From Cereibacter_A azotoformans (GTDB lineage Bacteria; Pseudomonadota; Alphaproteobacteria; Rhodobacterales; Rhodobacteraceae), in NCBI RefSeq assembly GCF_003050905.1, contig NZ_QAOT01000021.1: DNA of 64,000 nucleotides; one strand, 5' to 3'. Each line of letters opens with the position of its first letter. Positions within the stretch are counted from its first letter, which is position 1. The position numbers were made by a program, and so were the translations under genes. Below are positions 1 through 8,504 of the stretch, piece by piece. Under the pieces are notes generated by a model. The model was given only the letters and a program-made list of their open reading frames with translations, was not told where the DNA came from and ran no database searches.

Positions 1-11
1 AAGTGGATAAA

Positions 12-27
12 ATGATCTATGGATCAT
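12..27 (-). terminator. AT-rich hairpin at the end of the mobilisation operon
   Basis: ATGATC (12-17) and GATCAT (22-27) form a perfect 6-bp inverted repeat with a TATG loop, overlapping the stop codon of the leftward gene. On the minus strand the stem is followed by TTTATCC. It resembles a weak intrinsic terminator, but the stem is short and AT-rich. Confidence 0.3.
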
Positions 28-326
28 AAAATTTCAATGTGATTTGTGGGACATAAAAGGGAAGCCTCAGCGCAAGCTTCATCCGGTTCAATGACAACGA
101 AAAGCCTGTCATCCCAGCCCGCTCCTTCGCGCGTCTGGATGTAGGTCCAGACCTCGGACCAAAGGGCAATGTCCTTCGGATCGCTCGCAGCGCAAAGTTT
201 GATCTGCGCCTGAATATAACAATCCAGACCAGAATGTTCGCAGAGCGCTTCCAGCTCTTTGGCCAAATGCCATGCGCTCGTTGACAAGCGTACCACCCAA
301 TCATCAGTATTTTTCATCCCATCCAT
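24..326 (-). CDS. hypothetical protein, last gene of the mobilisation operon
   Basis: A 100-residue protein beginning MDGMKNTDDWVV. No family is recognised. It looks soluble and mixed alpha/beta, with no signal peptide or membrane segment, and is acidic in its C-terminal half. A GAAAGG ribosome-binding sequence lies just before the chosen ATG; the ATG three codons later (317) has better spacing to the same site and may be the true start. It follows a ribbon-helix-helix gene and a relaxase gene on the same strand, so it is probably co-transcribed with them. A role in plasmid or element biology is inferred only from this position. Confidence 0.5.
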   Translation of the reverse strand: MDGMKNTDDWVVRLSTSAWHLAKELEALCEHSGLDCYIQAQIKLCAASDPKDIALWSEVWTYIQTREGAGWDDRLFVVIEPDEACAEASLLCPTNHIEIL

Positions 327-345
327 ACCTTTCAGAAACTCCCCC

Positions 346-555
346 TCAGAAAGGCGAGGGGCCTCCGTTGTCCATGTCGTGCTTCGTGTTGTGCGGCTTG
401 CACTCGGGCGCATTCTTTCCCGCACGGTGCAGGGCATGAGCGGTGCGGATGGCCTGCCTTGTCGTGTCTTCCGCGCTCAGCCGAAAATGTTGGCTCAACT
501 CGTCAAGCTGAAGGGCAAGCGCCTCATCCAGGTTCAGCATCAGGGTATGTCTCAT
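346..555 (-). CDS. small ribbon-helix-helix-like protein downstream of relaxase
   Basis: A 69-residue protein. Residues 3-45 (a short strand-like start, then two helices) fit a CopG/Arc-type ribbon-helix-helix DNA-binding fold. The remaining tail is polar and probably disordered. An AGAAAGGT ribosome-binding sequence sits upstream of the ATG, 14 bp after the relaxase stop codon. Proteins of this type are commonly autoregulators or antitoxins. No toxin is evident next to it unless the following 100-residue unknown protein plays that part. The fold is inferred from sequence pattern only. Confidence 0.55.
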   Translation of the reverse strand: MRHTLMLNLDEALALQLDELSQHFRLSAEDTTRQAIRTAHALHRAGKNAPECKPHNTKHDMDNGGPSPF

Positions 556-569
556 GGTCGTACCTTTCT

Positions 570-1895
570 CTAACGTGGTTTAAAATCTGGGCTCGTGCGC
601 CCGCGCGGGCGTTCATGCTCGCGCTGCGCTGATGCGCGATTGATACCGGTCTGGAAGCGTTCTGTGATCTCGATGGGTGCGTGCCCGCCCATCATCATGT
701 ACTTGGCGACATCGCGGTTTAGCTCTTGAATCCGGTCTTTTTGAGCGCCCTTTGCTTCCAGCACCCGTTTTTGCAGGGTACGGCGCTCGCTCAGTTGCTT
801 TTGGATGATGGAATGCTTCTCATCGCGGTCGCGCTGCTGCGCGCGCGCCATTTCGGCTTCGTTTTCTTCCCTGATCTTTCGGTTCTTGCCGGTGATCCAG
901 CCCCAGAGTCCTCGCAGGCCCGAGGGCGTGCGCTCCGCTCTTTGCCGCGATTCGCTTTGACCGCGCTGCTCTTGCTGACGCTTGAGCTGTTCGCGAAGAT
1001 GACGGTGACGCTGCACCATCTGCTCGCGCTGAAATTGCGCCGCCAGATTCTGCTTCTCGGCGAGGGCTTCAGCCTCTTTCGCCCAGGCCTTCAGCTTGGG
1101 CGTCATGCGCTCTGCAATGAGCGCCTTGGCTTGTTCTGCTGACTGAAGGTTTTGCGAATCACCAAGGCGAGATTTCAGGTCTTTGGTCTTGGCTCCGGTG
1201 GTACGGCTCAAGGAGTAAATCTCGCCGCGCCAGTCCACGGCGACGTAGCTGCGCTGATCACCGCGCGCGAGGAAGTAACCGCGCTCACGCAGCGCTGTTT
1301 CGAACGCCTGACGGCTATCCGATCCGGCCCAGCACTGTTGCAAGGTTTCCTTGATCGCCTTGGGGTCTTGCTTTGTCCGCTTGGCCTGCTGCCACTCATG
1401 ACGGCTAAAGCTGAGCGGGTCGCGCGCACCGGCATCCCTAAAACCCTTGGGCATCTCCCAGCCATGCTCACGGTAGAGATCACGGGCTATCGCGTTCAGA
1501 GTGCGCTTGTAGAAATCCAGCTTGATCGCCTTCATCTGGTCGCCGTCGATCCGGCTCCAGACCGCATGGCAGTGGCGGCGACCCTCTTTTTCATGGAAGA
1601 CAATGGCGCGCGGCTGGCCTTCTAGCCCGAGCTCGCTTTCGATCCGGCTTATCGCCAGCTCGAAAGTCTCGACCGAGACCTGCTCATCCTGTGGCGGGTT
1701 CAGGCTAAGAGAGAACAAATGGTTCTTGCAGCGTGTGCCTTTGGCAATCGCTTCGCTTTCCTGCATCGCACCATGCAGGTCTTCAGCGGCAAACCCGCGA
1801 AGCTCATGCAGCTCGATATGCTCGTTCTCTTTGCCATGCATCAGATGGTTCGCCAGCTCACGTCCGTTGCCGCGTTGATTGCCCTTGAGGATCAT
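570..1895 (-). CDS. relaxase / mobilisation nuclease
   Basis: A 441-residue relaxase that would nick an origin of transfer and pilot the strand during conjugative mobilisation. The histidine-rich metal-binding motif is clear at residues 101-110 (HEKEGRRHCH, the HExxxRxHxH pattern of MobP/VirD2-type relaxases), followed by AVWSRID. The N-terminal 140 residues form the catalytic domain; the C-terminal half is charged and coiled-coil-like (Gln/Arg/Glu-rich, about 260-400). The ATG overlaps the MobC stop codon by 4 bp (ATGA), showing translational coupling. No type IV secretion genes lie in the window, so the element is mobilisable at most. The catalytic Tyr cannot be assigned by eye. Confidence 0.85.
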   Translation of the reverse strand: MILKGNQRGNGRELANHLMHGKENEHIELHELRGFAAEDLHGAMQESEAIAKGTRCKNHLFSLSLNPPQDEQVSVETFELAISRIESELGLEGQPRAIVFHEKEGRRHCHAVWSRIDGDQMKAIKLDFYKRTLNAIARDLYREHGWEMPKGFRDAGARDPLSFSRHEWQQAKRTKQDPKAIKETLQQCWAGSDSRQAFETALRERGYFLARGDQRSYVAVDWRGEIYSLSRTTGAKTKDLKSRLGDSQNLQSAEQAKALIAERMTPKLKAWAKEAEALAEKQNLAAQFQREQMVQRHRHLREQLKRQQEQRGQSESRQRAERTPSGLRGLWGWITGKNRKIREENEAEMARAQQRDRDEKHSIIQKQLSERRTLQKRVLEAKGAQKDRIQELNRDVAKYMMMGGHAPIEITERFQTGINRASAQREHERPRGRTSPDFKPR

Positions 1896-2299
1896 GGTGC
1901 GCCTCCACTCAGGCCTAGCGCCCGCACAAGTTCAGCGCGAATGGCCTTGATCTCATGGCAGGCGCTCATGAGCTCCGCTTCCGTTTCGGGATGGACCGGC
2001 AGTGTTCCGGTGTTCACGGCACGAGCCAGTTGGTTGAGATTGGAGGACAGGGACGAGCGACCGAGCGCAGCGAGCACGCGCCCCAAAGCCTGATGATCTT
2101 CCACCGGGTTTGTGTTGCGGCGGCGTACTTGCGGCAGATCGCCCTCAAACAGCTTGGCTTTGATGTACGCAGCCAGCGGCACGCCGTTCGCTGCCGCTTC
2201 CAGCTTGGCGCGCTCTTCAAAGCTCAGCCGCAGCGAGAACGGTGCTTCGCGCTTGCCCTTGGCTATCTTGTTGAAATTATGGCGCGTGTTCGTCATCAT
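1892..2299 (-). CDS. mobC: MobC-like relaxosome accessory protein
   Basis: About 135 residues starting MMTNTRHNF. The segment FSLRLSFEERAKLEAAA is the ribbon-helix-helix start typical of MobC/relaxosome proteins, and the C-terminal half carries the family's asparagine-rich LNQLARAVN segment and a helical tail. MobC proteins bind near the nic site and help the relaxase open the DNA. It overlaps the relaxase gene by 4 bp and the preceding small gene by about 20 bp. The ATG at 2299 is preferred over an upstream start because a G-rich sequence precedes it. Recognition is good; the exact start is uncertain. Confidence 0.75.
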   Translation of the reverse strand: MMTNTRHNFNKIAKGKREAPFSLRLSFEERAKLEAAANGVPLAAYIKAKLFEGDLPQVRRRNTNPVEDHQALGRVLAALGRSSLSSNLNQLARAVNTGTLPVHPETEAELMSACHEIKAIRAELVRALGLSGGAP

Positions 2300-2510
2300 C
2301 GCACCCCAGACCCTCAAGGTCTAACGATGCGAGATGGTGTTCCCAGTCCTCAAGAACCTGGAAAAGACGGTTCGAGCATTCCTCGCTCAAGTCCACCAGA
2401 TCAAACCGAAAATCTTGCCTTTCCAGGTCAAAGCCCTCAGGGTGCCGCTGTTCCCGGAGCCGGGTTTGGCGCATCAGATCCATGCTGGTCGTGCCGGCTG
2501 CGGGACGCAC
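2277..2510 (-). CDS. hypothetical protein upstream of mobC
   Basis: A 77-residue acidic protein rich in Asp, Glu and Leu with no recognised family. A GTG start at 2510 is chosen because AAGGA lies 8 bp before it; the in-frame ATG ten codons later has no ribosome-binding sequence. Its end overlaps the mobC start by about 20 bp, which supports co-translation within the mobilisation operon. Function unknown. Confidence 0.5.
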   Translation of the reverse strand: MRPAAGTTSMDLMRQTRLREQRHPEGFDLERQDFRFDLVDLSEECSNRLFQVLEDWEHHLASLDLEGLGCDDDEHAP

Positions 2511-2550
2511 GCTGCTGTCCTTGCCGGCCGACCTGCCGGAGTTGCTCTCT

Positions 2551-2742
2551 TCAGTCGGCGCGGTGCCGGGTAACCGATTTCAGGATGAGGCGGGTGGCTT
2601 CGTGCGGGATGGCCGCGATGGCCTCTTCCTCGCTGTCGAACTCGAGCGGACTGCCGTCGGGATAGTGACGGTCGAACTCGAGCTTGTCCTGACTGTTGAC
2701 CCAGGCGAGGACAAATCGCGTGCGGATGTCTTCCTGTTCCAT
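2551..2742 (-). CDS. small hypothetical protein
   Basis: A 63-residue acidic protein with no recognised domain. The strong GGAGGAA ribosome-binding sequence immediately upstream of the ATG is the main reason to call it. It has the GC-rich codon use of the host chromosome, unlike the mobilisation genes that follow on the same strand, so it may belong to the host side of the element boundary. Function unknown. Confidence 0.55.
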   Translation of the reverse strand: MEQEDIRTRFVLAWVNSQDKLEFDRHYPDGSPLEFDSEEEAIAAIPHEATRLILKSVTRHRAD

Positions 2743-2922
2743 GGCCGTTCCTCCACCCCGGCATTCGAACCCTGCGTCCCGCTCCGGTCAAGCCGTGGAG
2801 GGTGCGACCTTTGCCCGCCCCGCGCAGGGCTGGACCCGTGTCCGAGGTCTCGGGGCGTGCCGGCGTGGACGACAGACATCGTGCGGTGTGAGGCCGCTCG
2901 CGATGCAGGCCGGAGGCGGAAG

Positions 2923-2946
2923 CCGCCCGGACCGGGGTCCGGGCGG
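2923..2946. repeat. GC-rich inverted repeat after the solute-binding protein gene
   Basis: An 11-bp perfect inverted repeat (2923-2933 and 2936-2946) with a two-base centre lies just past the stop codon of the leftward binding-protein gene. It is positioned like a terminator but lacks a T-tract on either strand, so it may act as an mRNA-stabilising hairpin instead. Confidence 0.4.
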
Positions 2947-2954
2947 GCGCGGGA

Positions 2955-4031
2955 TCAGCCGGCGAGCCAGGCGTTGAAGCGCTCGTTCAGCTCGGTGTCG
3001 TGGTCCACCCAGAATTCGTAGTCCGAGGCCAGCGCGTTCGTCATGTTCTCGGGGCTGGTCGGCAGGTGCGGCGCCATCTCGGTCTTGCCATCCATGAAGG
3101 TGCCGACGAGCGGGGCCGAGGACTTGCGCGGCGGGCCGTAGCTGATCCACTCCGCGGCCTTGGCCAACGGCTCGGCCCCGGTCGAGAAGGCCACGAAGTC
3201 CTTGGCAAGCTCGAGGTTCGGCGCGCCTTTCGGGATCACCCAGCCCTCGACCTCATAGACCTGGCCATCCCACACGATGTTGAACGGCTTGTTCTCGGTG
3301 ATGGCGGCGTTGAAGATGCGGCCGTTGTAGGCGATCGTCATCGCGACCTCCCCATCGGCGAGGAGTTGCGGGGGCTGGGCACCGGCCTCCCACCAGACGA
3401 TCTGGTTCTTGATCGCGTCAAGCTTGGCAAAGGCACGCTCGACGCCCTCATCGGTCCGCAGCAGGTCATAGACCTCGGCGGCCGGCACGCCATCGGCCAT
3501 CAGGGCCATCTCGAGATTGACCTTGGCCGACTTGCGCATCCCGCGCTTGCCGGGAAACTGCTCCAGATCGAAGAAGTCGGCGAGGGCCTCCGGCGCCGCG
3601 CCCTCGGCGAATTTCGAGGCGTCATAGGCCAGCACGGTCGAGAACACATCGGTCGCCACGAAGCACTCGGCCAGCGAGCCGGGCAGGAAGTCCTCTTCCG
3701 CGGGCGTGCCATCGGGGGCCGCCAGCAGGATCGAGGGGTCGATCTCCTCGAGCAGCCCCTCGTCGCAGAGCCGCACCGCGTCGGCATATTCCACGCTCGC
3801 CACGTCGGTCGTCACATTGCCGGATTCGACCTGGGCCTTGATCGGCGTGGCCGGGTTGTCGGTATCGACCGAGACCACCGTCACGCCCGTCTTGGCCGTA
3901 AAGGGCTTGTGGTAGGCCTCGACCTGGCTGGTCGTGTAGGCCCCGCCCCATCCGAGGACGGCAATCTGGTCTGCCGCGGCGGGGAGGGCGAAGCCCCCGA
4001 GCATCGTGGTCAGAAGGATGAATCGCTTCAC
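2955..4031 (-). CDS. periplasmic solute-binding protein, polyamine type (PotD-like)
   Basis: A 358-residue extracellular solute-binding protein of the spermidine/putrescine (PotD/SBP type 6) group. Residues 1-20 form a Sec signal peptide ending AAA-D. The mature part has the family's opening VLGWGGAYT, the hinge-region VASVEYADAV and a Trp/Tyr-rich pocket segment (VWWEAGAQPP, TIAYNGR). It should bind a cationic or small organic solute in the periplasm. No permease or ATPase gene adjoins it, so it is an orphan that must borrow membrane components, perhaps those at 31-34 kb, whose operon carries its own binding protein. The substrate cannot be read from the sequence. Confidence 0.85.
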   Translation of the reverse strand: MKRFILLTTMLGGFALPAAADQIAVLGWGGAYTTSQVEAYHKPFTAKTGVTVVSVDTDNPATPIKAQVESGNVTTDVASVEYADAVRLCDEGLLEEIDPSILLAAPDGTPAEEDFLPGSLAECFVATDVFSTVLAYDASKFAEGAAPEALADFFDLEQFPGKRGMRKSAKVNLEMALMADGVPAAEVYDLLRTDEGVERAFAKLDAIKNQIVWWEAGAQPPQLLADGEVAMTIAYNGRIFNAAITENKPFNIVWDGQVYEVEGWVIPKGAPNLELAKDFVAFSTGAEPLAKAAEWISYGPPRKSSAPLVGTFMDGKTEMAPHLPTSPENMTNALASDYEFWVDHDTELNERFNAWLAG

Positions 4032-4423
4032 CAGTTTCTCCCGTGTTGATCGTCTTGCGGGTTCGTTCCCGCGAAAGGCCTCGGCCGTTGGTGGCCGGAC
4101 AGGGGGAGGCTACGGGCGAGCCTCCGCGCGAGTCAATCGCCCGCCGCTCTGTCCAGGTGGCCGCGCCGTGACGTGCCGGATGCCGGACCGCGACGTGCCG
4201 GCAATTGCGGCGTTTGCGGAAAGGCGCCCCGGCGCGAGAATCACTGGCCGGGCATTTCCTCTCGATGAAAAGGCATCGCACCGTCTCGCGAATTGGCGCG
4301 GACCAAAGGAGGTTTCTCCCGCCGGTATTTCTGCCCCCTTATTTGTCAACCTGAGATTTAAAAACGCCACATTCGGGAGTATCTTTTTCTGCGGATCCTA
4401 TCCAAATGGATCATGGCATCATA
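4032..4423. other. intergenic region without a recognised gene
   Basis: About 390 bp between the divergent binding-protein and polysaccharide genes. The first 300 bp are GC-rich and hold no convincing gene. From about 4340 the sequence becomes AT-rich, leading into the promoter described next. Confidence 0.5.
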
Positions 4424-4452
4424 TTGACACCGTTTGACCACATTCTTAAGAA
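4424..4452 (+). promoter_or_regulatory. sigma-70-type promoter with palindromic operator
   Basis: A consensus -35 TTGACA (4424-4429) is followed after 17 bp by TAAGAA (4447-4452). A perfect 10-bp palindrome TTCTTAAGAA (4443-4452) covers the -10 element, which would suit a repressor. The site lies about 160-210 bp upstream of the likely starts of the first polysaccharide gene, in an AT-rich block that stands out from its surroundings. Confidence 0.5.
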
Positions 4453-4587
4453 TAGGATAAGACGAGAATTCGATAGAACGGAGAGAAGGCGACGCTTCAC
4501 CCTTGGTCGCGGATGGCATCGACGGGGTGCAAGTCATTGAAATCAAACATGCCCTCGCTGGCATAAAGGTCGGCTATTGCGCCGTCC

Positions 4588-5649
4588 TTGCCTGACCGGA
4601 GTATCACAGAAATGGACGGAAGCCTGGTTCCGGTCGTTGCGACCGGTTGTGAAGATTTCATGGCGCGCTTTCGTCGCAGGAAGGTTGTTCTTGTGGCGGG
4701 CGGAGCCGGATTTGTCGGTTCGCATCTTTGTGAGACATTAATTTCCGAAGGCCATTCGGTTGTCTGCCTGGACAATCTCCAGACCGGCCGCATTCAGAAT
4801 ATCTCCGCCCTGCAAGCCCACCCGCAATTCCGGTTCATCGAGCAGGACATTCTCGATCGCCTGAACTGGCAGGGGCCTCTGGACGAGATCTACAACCTCG
4901 CCTGCCCGGCGTCGCCGCCACTCTACCAGCGTGACCCGATCCACACGTTCCGCACCTGCACGGAAGGTGTGCTGAACCTTCTGGGACTCGCCAAGGCGAC
5001 AGGTGCGCGCATCCTTCAGGCCTCGACCTCGGAGGTCTATGGCGATCCCGAGATCACCTTGCAGCACGAAGGCTACCGGGGCTGCGTGAACACGGTCGGA
5101 CCGCGTGCCTGTTACGACGAGGGCAAGCGCGCCGCCGAGACCCTGTTCTGGGAGTTCGGCACCCACATGGGCGTCGAGGTGCGGATCGCGCGCATCTTCA
5201 ACACCTACGGACCGCGCATGAGCCCCGAGGACGGGCGCGTGGTGTCGAACTTCATCGTGCAGGCGCTGACGGGGGCGGACATCACGATCTATGGCGACGG
5301 GATGCAGACGCGCTCCTTCTGCTATGTGGATGACCTCGTGGCCGGGCTGAAGGCGCTGATGGCTTCGGAGACCAGCGACCCGGTGAACCTCGGCAATCCC
5401 GGCGAGTTCACGATGCGCGAACTGGCCGACATGGTGTTGCGCCAGACGGACTCGCGCTCGCGTCTGGTGCAGTGCCCGCTGCCGGTGGACGATCCGCGCC
5501 AGCGCCGGCCCGATATCTCGCGGGCCGCGGCTCGGCTGGGCTGGGCTCCGACCGTCCCTCTCGAAGAGGGGATCGCCCGCACGATCCGCCATTTCGCCGG
5601 CGAGCTTCAGGTGTCCGACCCGTGCGAGGCGCTGCTGCATCATGTCTGA
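4588..5649 (+). CDS. NAD-dependent epimerase/dehydratase, UDP-glucuronate decarboxylase-like
   Basis: Extended short-chain dehydrogenase of the UDP-xylose synthase group, which converts UDP-glucuronate to UDP-xylose. The Rossmann motif AGGAGFVGSHL lies near residue 38, the substrate segment YNLACPASPPLYQ about 110, and the catalytic Tyr-x-x-x-Lys is in CYDEGKRAAE near 187. IFNTYGPRM and the DLVAG and NPGEF segments are also family-typical. The reading frame opens at 4588, but ATGs at 4612 and 4660 (MARFRRRKVV, close to the usual family start) are possible. It overlaps galE by 8 bp. The operon suggests nucleotide-sugar supply for an exopolysaccharide. Confidence 0.85.
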   Translation: MPDRSITEMDGSLVPVVATGCEDFMARFRRRKVVLVAGGAGFVGSHLCETLISEGHSVVCLDNLQTGRIQNISALQAHPQFRFIEQDILDRLNWQGPLDEIYNLACPASPPLYQRDPIHTFRTCTEGVLNLLGLAKATGARILQASTSEVYGDPEITLQHEGYRGCVNTVGPRACYDEGKRAAETLFWEFGTHMGVEVRIARIFNTYGPRMSPEDGRVVSNFIVQALTGADITIYGDGMQTRSFCYVDDLVAGLKALMASETSDPVNLGNPGEFTMRELADMVLRQTDSRSRLVQCPLPVDDPRQRRPDISRAAARLGWAPTVPLEEGIARTIRHFAGELQVSDPCEALLHHV

Positions 5650-6634
5650 CGCGATCCTCGTGACGGGCGGGGCGGGCTTCATCGGCTCGCACGCCTGCAA
5701 GGCGCTGCACCACGCGGGGCTGCGGCCGGTCAGCTTCGACAATCTCTCGACGGGCCACGCCCATGCGGTGCGCTACGGGCCGCTGGTGCAGGGGGACGTG
5801 CGCGACGCGGCCGCGGTGGAGGCGGCGCTGCGCGCGCATGACGCTCGGGCGGTGATCCATTTTGCGGCCTCGGCCTATGTGGGCGAGTCGATGGCCGATC
5901 CGGCCCGCTATTACGACAACAACGTGGGCGGCATGATCGGGCTCGTGCAGGGTTGCCGGGCGGCGGGCGTCAAGCGCATCGTCTTCTCGTCGAGCTGCGC
6001 CACCTACGGCGTGCCCGAGAGCCTGCCGATCCGCGAGACCACCCCCCAGCGGCCGATCAATCCCTACGGGCGCACCAAGCTCATCGGCGAAGAGATCCTG
6101 CGCGACCTGTCCGTCGAGGGGATGCGGCATGTGGCGCTGCGCTATTTCAACGCCGCAGGGGCCGATCCCGAAGGCGAGCTGGGCGAGCACCACGATCCCG
6201 AGACGCATCTGCTGCCGCTCGCGCTGAAAGCCGCGTCGGGGCAGGGCAGGCCTCTCGCGATCTTCGGCACCGACTATCCGACGCCCGACGGCACCTGCAT
6301 CCGCGACTACATCCATGTGGCCGATCTGGCGCGCGCCCATGTGCTGGCCCTTGCGCGGCTGCGGGAGGGCGGAGAGAGCCTTGCGCTGAACCTCGGCACG
6401 GGGCGCGGCCATTCGGTGCGCGAGATCGTGGCCGCGATCGAGGCGGTGACGGGCCGTGCGGTGCCGGTGCGGCTGGAGCCGCGGCGGCCGGGCGATCCGC
6501 CGGAACTGGTGGCCGATCCCGGCCGGGCGGTGGCCGAGCTGGGTTTCCGCACCGAATGCTCGGACATCGGCACGATCGTGCGCCACGCCGCGCCCTGGTT
6601 CGGACTGGAAGCTGGCCATGTCCAAGCGGCATGA
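5642..6634 (+). CDS. galE: UDP-glucose 4-epimerase
   Basis: A 330-residue GalE that interconverts UDP-glucose and UDP-galactose in the cytoplasm. It shows the NAD-binding GGAGFIGSH (residues 9-17), the SSSCATYG segment and the catalytic YGRTK (Tyr and Lys near 142-146), plus the family's FNAAGADP and CIRDYIHVADLA segments. Length is normal for the family. The start overlaps the preceding gene and the end overlaps the glycosyltransferase start by 17 bp, giving a tightly packed operon. It is probably dedicated to the polysaccharide made by its neighbours. Confidence 0.92.
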   Translation: MSDAILVTGGAGFIGSHACKALHHAGLRPVSFDNLSTGHAHAVRYGPLVQGDVRDAAAVEAALRAHDARAVIHFAASAYVGESMADPARYYDNNVGGMIGLVQGCRAAGVKRIVFSSSCATYGVPESLPIRETTPQRPINPYGRTKLIGEEILRDLSVEGMRHVALRYFNAAGADPEGELGEHHDPETHLLPLALKAASGQGRPLAIFGTDYPTPDGTCIRDYIHVADLARAHVLALARLREGGESLALNLGTGRGHSVREIVAAIEAVTGRAVPVRLEPRRPGDPPELVADPGRAVAELGFRTECSDIGTIVRHAAPWFGLEAGHVQAA

Positions 6635-8501
6635 TGCCAAGCGCGCGCGGGCCCGGCTGAAGCGGCAAGAGCGGCTGCGCGAGAGACGGAACGCCCGGTC
6701 CGAGGTCCATTCCGTGCCGCTCATGTCGCCGGCGCAGCGCCGGCGGTACAGGATCGCCGCCGGGCTCTGGGGGGCTGCGCTGGTCTTCTTCTGGTCCTGG
6801 TGGCTCGATCCGGCGCATTTCATCGGCTGGGGCGGCTTCCTGCTGGTGACCGTCCCGCTCCTGTGGCTGAGCGCGCTGCAGCTCTATTTCGTCCTTGTCC
6901 TGTTCCGGGCCCGTCGCCCGGCCTCGCCGGACCCCGTGCCGGGGCGCTGGCGGGTGGCCATGATCGTGACCAAGACGCCGTCCGAGCCCTTCGACGTCGT
7001 GCGGCGCACGCTCGAGGCGATGCTCGCGCAGGATTATCCGCATGACACCTGGCTTGCCGACGAGGATCCCTCGCCCGAGACCGCGGCCTGGTGCGCCGCG
7101 CACGGGGTCAGGATCTCGTGCCGCAAGGGCCGCGAGGACTACCACCGCCCGGTCTGGCCGCGCCGCACGCGCTGCAAGGAGGGCAACCTCGCCTTCTTCC
7201 ACGATCACTGGGGCTACCGGGACTATGACATCGTCTCGCAGCTCGACGCCGACCATGTGCCCCAGCCGGGCTACCTGCGCGAGATCCTGCGCCCCTTCGC
7301 CGATCCTGCCGTGGGCTATGTGAGCGCCCCCAGCATCTGTTCGGCCAATGCCCGCGAGAGCTGGGCCGCCCGCACCCGTCTTCATGCCGAGGCCGCCTTT
7401 CACGGCGCGCTGCAGACGGGCTATTCCGGCGTGCTGACGCCCATGTGCATCGGCTCGCACTACGCGGTGCGCACGCGGGCGCTGAAGGAGATCGGCGGCC
7501 TTGGGCCAGAGCTGGCGGAGGATCATTCCACCTCGATGCTGATGGCCGCGGGCGGCTGGCGCGGGGTTCACGCCGTCGATGCGATCGCCTTCGGCGACGG
7601 GCCCGCCAACGTGGCCGACCTCGCCACGCAGGAGTTCCAGTGGTCGCGCAGCCTGCTCACGCTGCTGCTGTCGCACACGCCGCGCTATCTCGGCCGGCTG
7701 CCGGGGCGGCTGCGGTTCCTGTTCGTGCTCTGCCAGCTCTGGTATCCGCTCTTCGCGCTGGTGATGCTGATGATGTATGTCGCGCCCGCGCTTGCGCTTC
7801 TGCTCGACATCCGCTTTGCCGATGTGACCTATCCGGGCTTCATCCTCCATTCCGCGCCTGCGGTCCTGGCCCTCACGGGGCTGGCCTGGCTGCTCCGGCG
7901 CGACGGGTTCAACCGGCCGGTGGAGGCGCCCGTCATCTCGTGGGAGAAGGCGCTCTTTCCCGCGCTGCAATGGCCCTGGGTGCTGTGGGGCTGCACCATG
8001 GCGGTGCGCGACCGCCTGACGGGCCGCTTCGTCGATTTCCGCATCACGCCCAAGGGCTCGGCCGCGAGCCGCCGGATCCCGCCGAAGATCACCGCGATCT
8101 ATGTGGCGCTGGCGGCGGGCTGCGTGGTGCCCGTCTTCCTGGCCGAGGAACTCGGCCAGGCGCGCGGCTTCCTGCTGCTCGCCCTGGTGAATGCGGTCCT
8201 TTACGGCGGGCTCGTGCTGGTGATGGTCTGGCACCATCTCCGCCAGCTGGGCGCCTATTGGCGCGAACAGCTGGGGGACCTTGCGCTTCAGGGCGCTGCG
8301 GTCACCGGCTTGTTCGCGCTGATCCTGCTGGGCGGTTTCACCCGCGGGGCCGAGAGCCTGACGGCGCTGGCCTTCGGCCTCGAGCCGCTTCAGATCACGC
8401 GTGTCGAATATGTCGTCTCCGGCGCCGGAAGCGGCATCCAGCCCAGGATGCACTTCCGCTTCGCGCCGGCGTGGAAATCGAGCCCGTTACTCGGGGGCTG
8501 A
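6618..8501 (+). CDS. membrane-bound family 2 glycosyltransferase (cellulose-synthase-like)
   Basis: A 627-residue processive-type GT2. A basic N-terminus (1-45) precedes two membrane segments (about 46-64 and 72-98). The catalytic domain holds D in LADED (about 148), the DAD motif (210-212), the ED acid pair in LAEDHS (301-302) and QEFQW (338-342) at the position of the QxxRW product-binding motif. About five membrane segments follow (355-580). The Arg of QxxRW is replaced by Gln, which is unusual. The overlap with galE and the position before a GH26-like hydrolase point to synthesis and trimming of a secreted polysaccharide. The polymer cannot be deduced from the sequence. Confidence 0.85.
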   Translation: MSKRHDAKRARARLKRQERLRERRNARSEVHSVPLMSPAQRRRYRIAAGLWGAALVFFWSWWLDPAHFIGWGGFLLVTVPLLWLSALQLYFVLVLFRARRPASPDPVPGRWRVAMIVTKTPSEPFDVVRRTLEAMLAQDYPHDTWLADEDPSPETAAWCAAHGVRISCRKGREDYHRPVWPRRTRCKEGNLAFFHDHWGYRDYDIVSQLDADHVPQPGYLREILRPFADPAVGYVSAPSICSANARESWAARTRLHAEAAFHGALQTGYSGVLTPMCIGSHYAVRTRALKEIGGLGPELAEDHSTSMLMAAGGWRGVHAVDAIAFGDGPANVADLATQEFQWSRSLLTLLLSHTPRYLGRLPGRLRFLFVLCQLWYPLFALVMLMMYVAPALALLLDIRFADVTYPGFILHSAPAVLALTGLAWLLRRDGFNRPVEAPVISWEKALFPALQWPWVLWGCTMAVRDRLTGRFVDFRITPKGSAASRRIPPKITAIYVALAAGCVVPVFLAEELGQARGFLLLALVNAVLYGGLVLVMVWHHLRQLGAYWREQLGDLALQGAAVTGLFALILLGGFTRGAESLTALAFGLEPLQITRVEYVVSGAGSGIQPRMHFRFAPAWKSSPLLGG

Positions 8502-8504
8502 GGT

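Noticed and set aside
2743..2954. Possible origin of transfer next to the mobilisation genes
   Set aside because: No recognisable nick sequence or AT-rich inverted repeat of the expected kind was found; the DNA here is GC-rich host-like sequence.
6147..8453. 768-codon open frame on the minus strand
   Set aside because: It lies opposite galE and the GT2 gene, has shadow composition (His/Arg/Pro/Gly-rich) and no ribosome-binding sequence. The plus-strand proteins have clear motifs.
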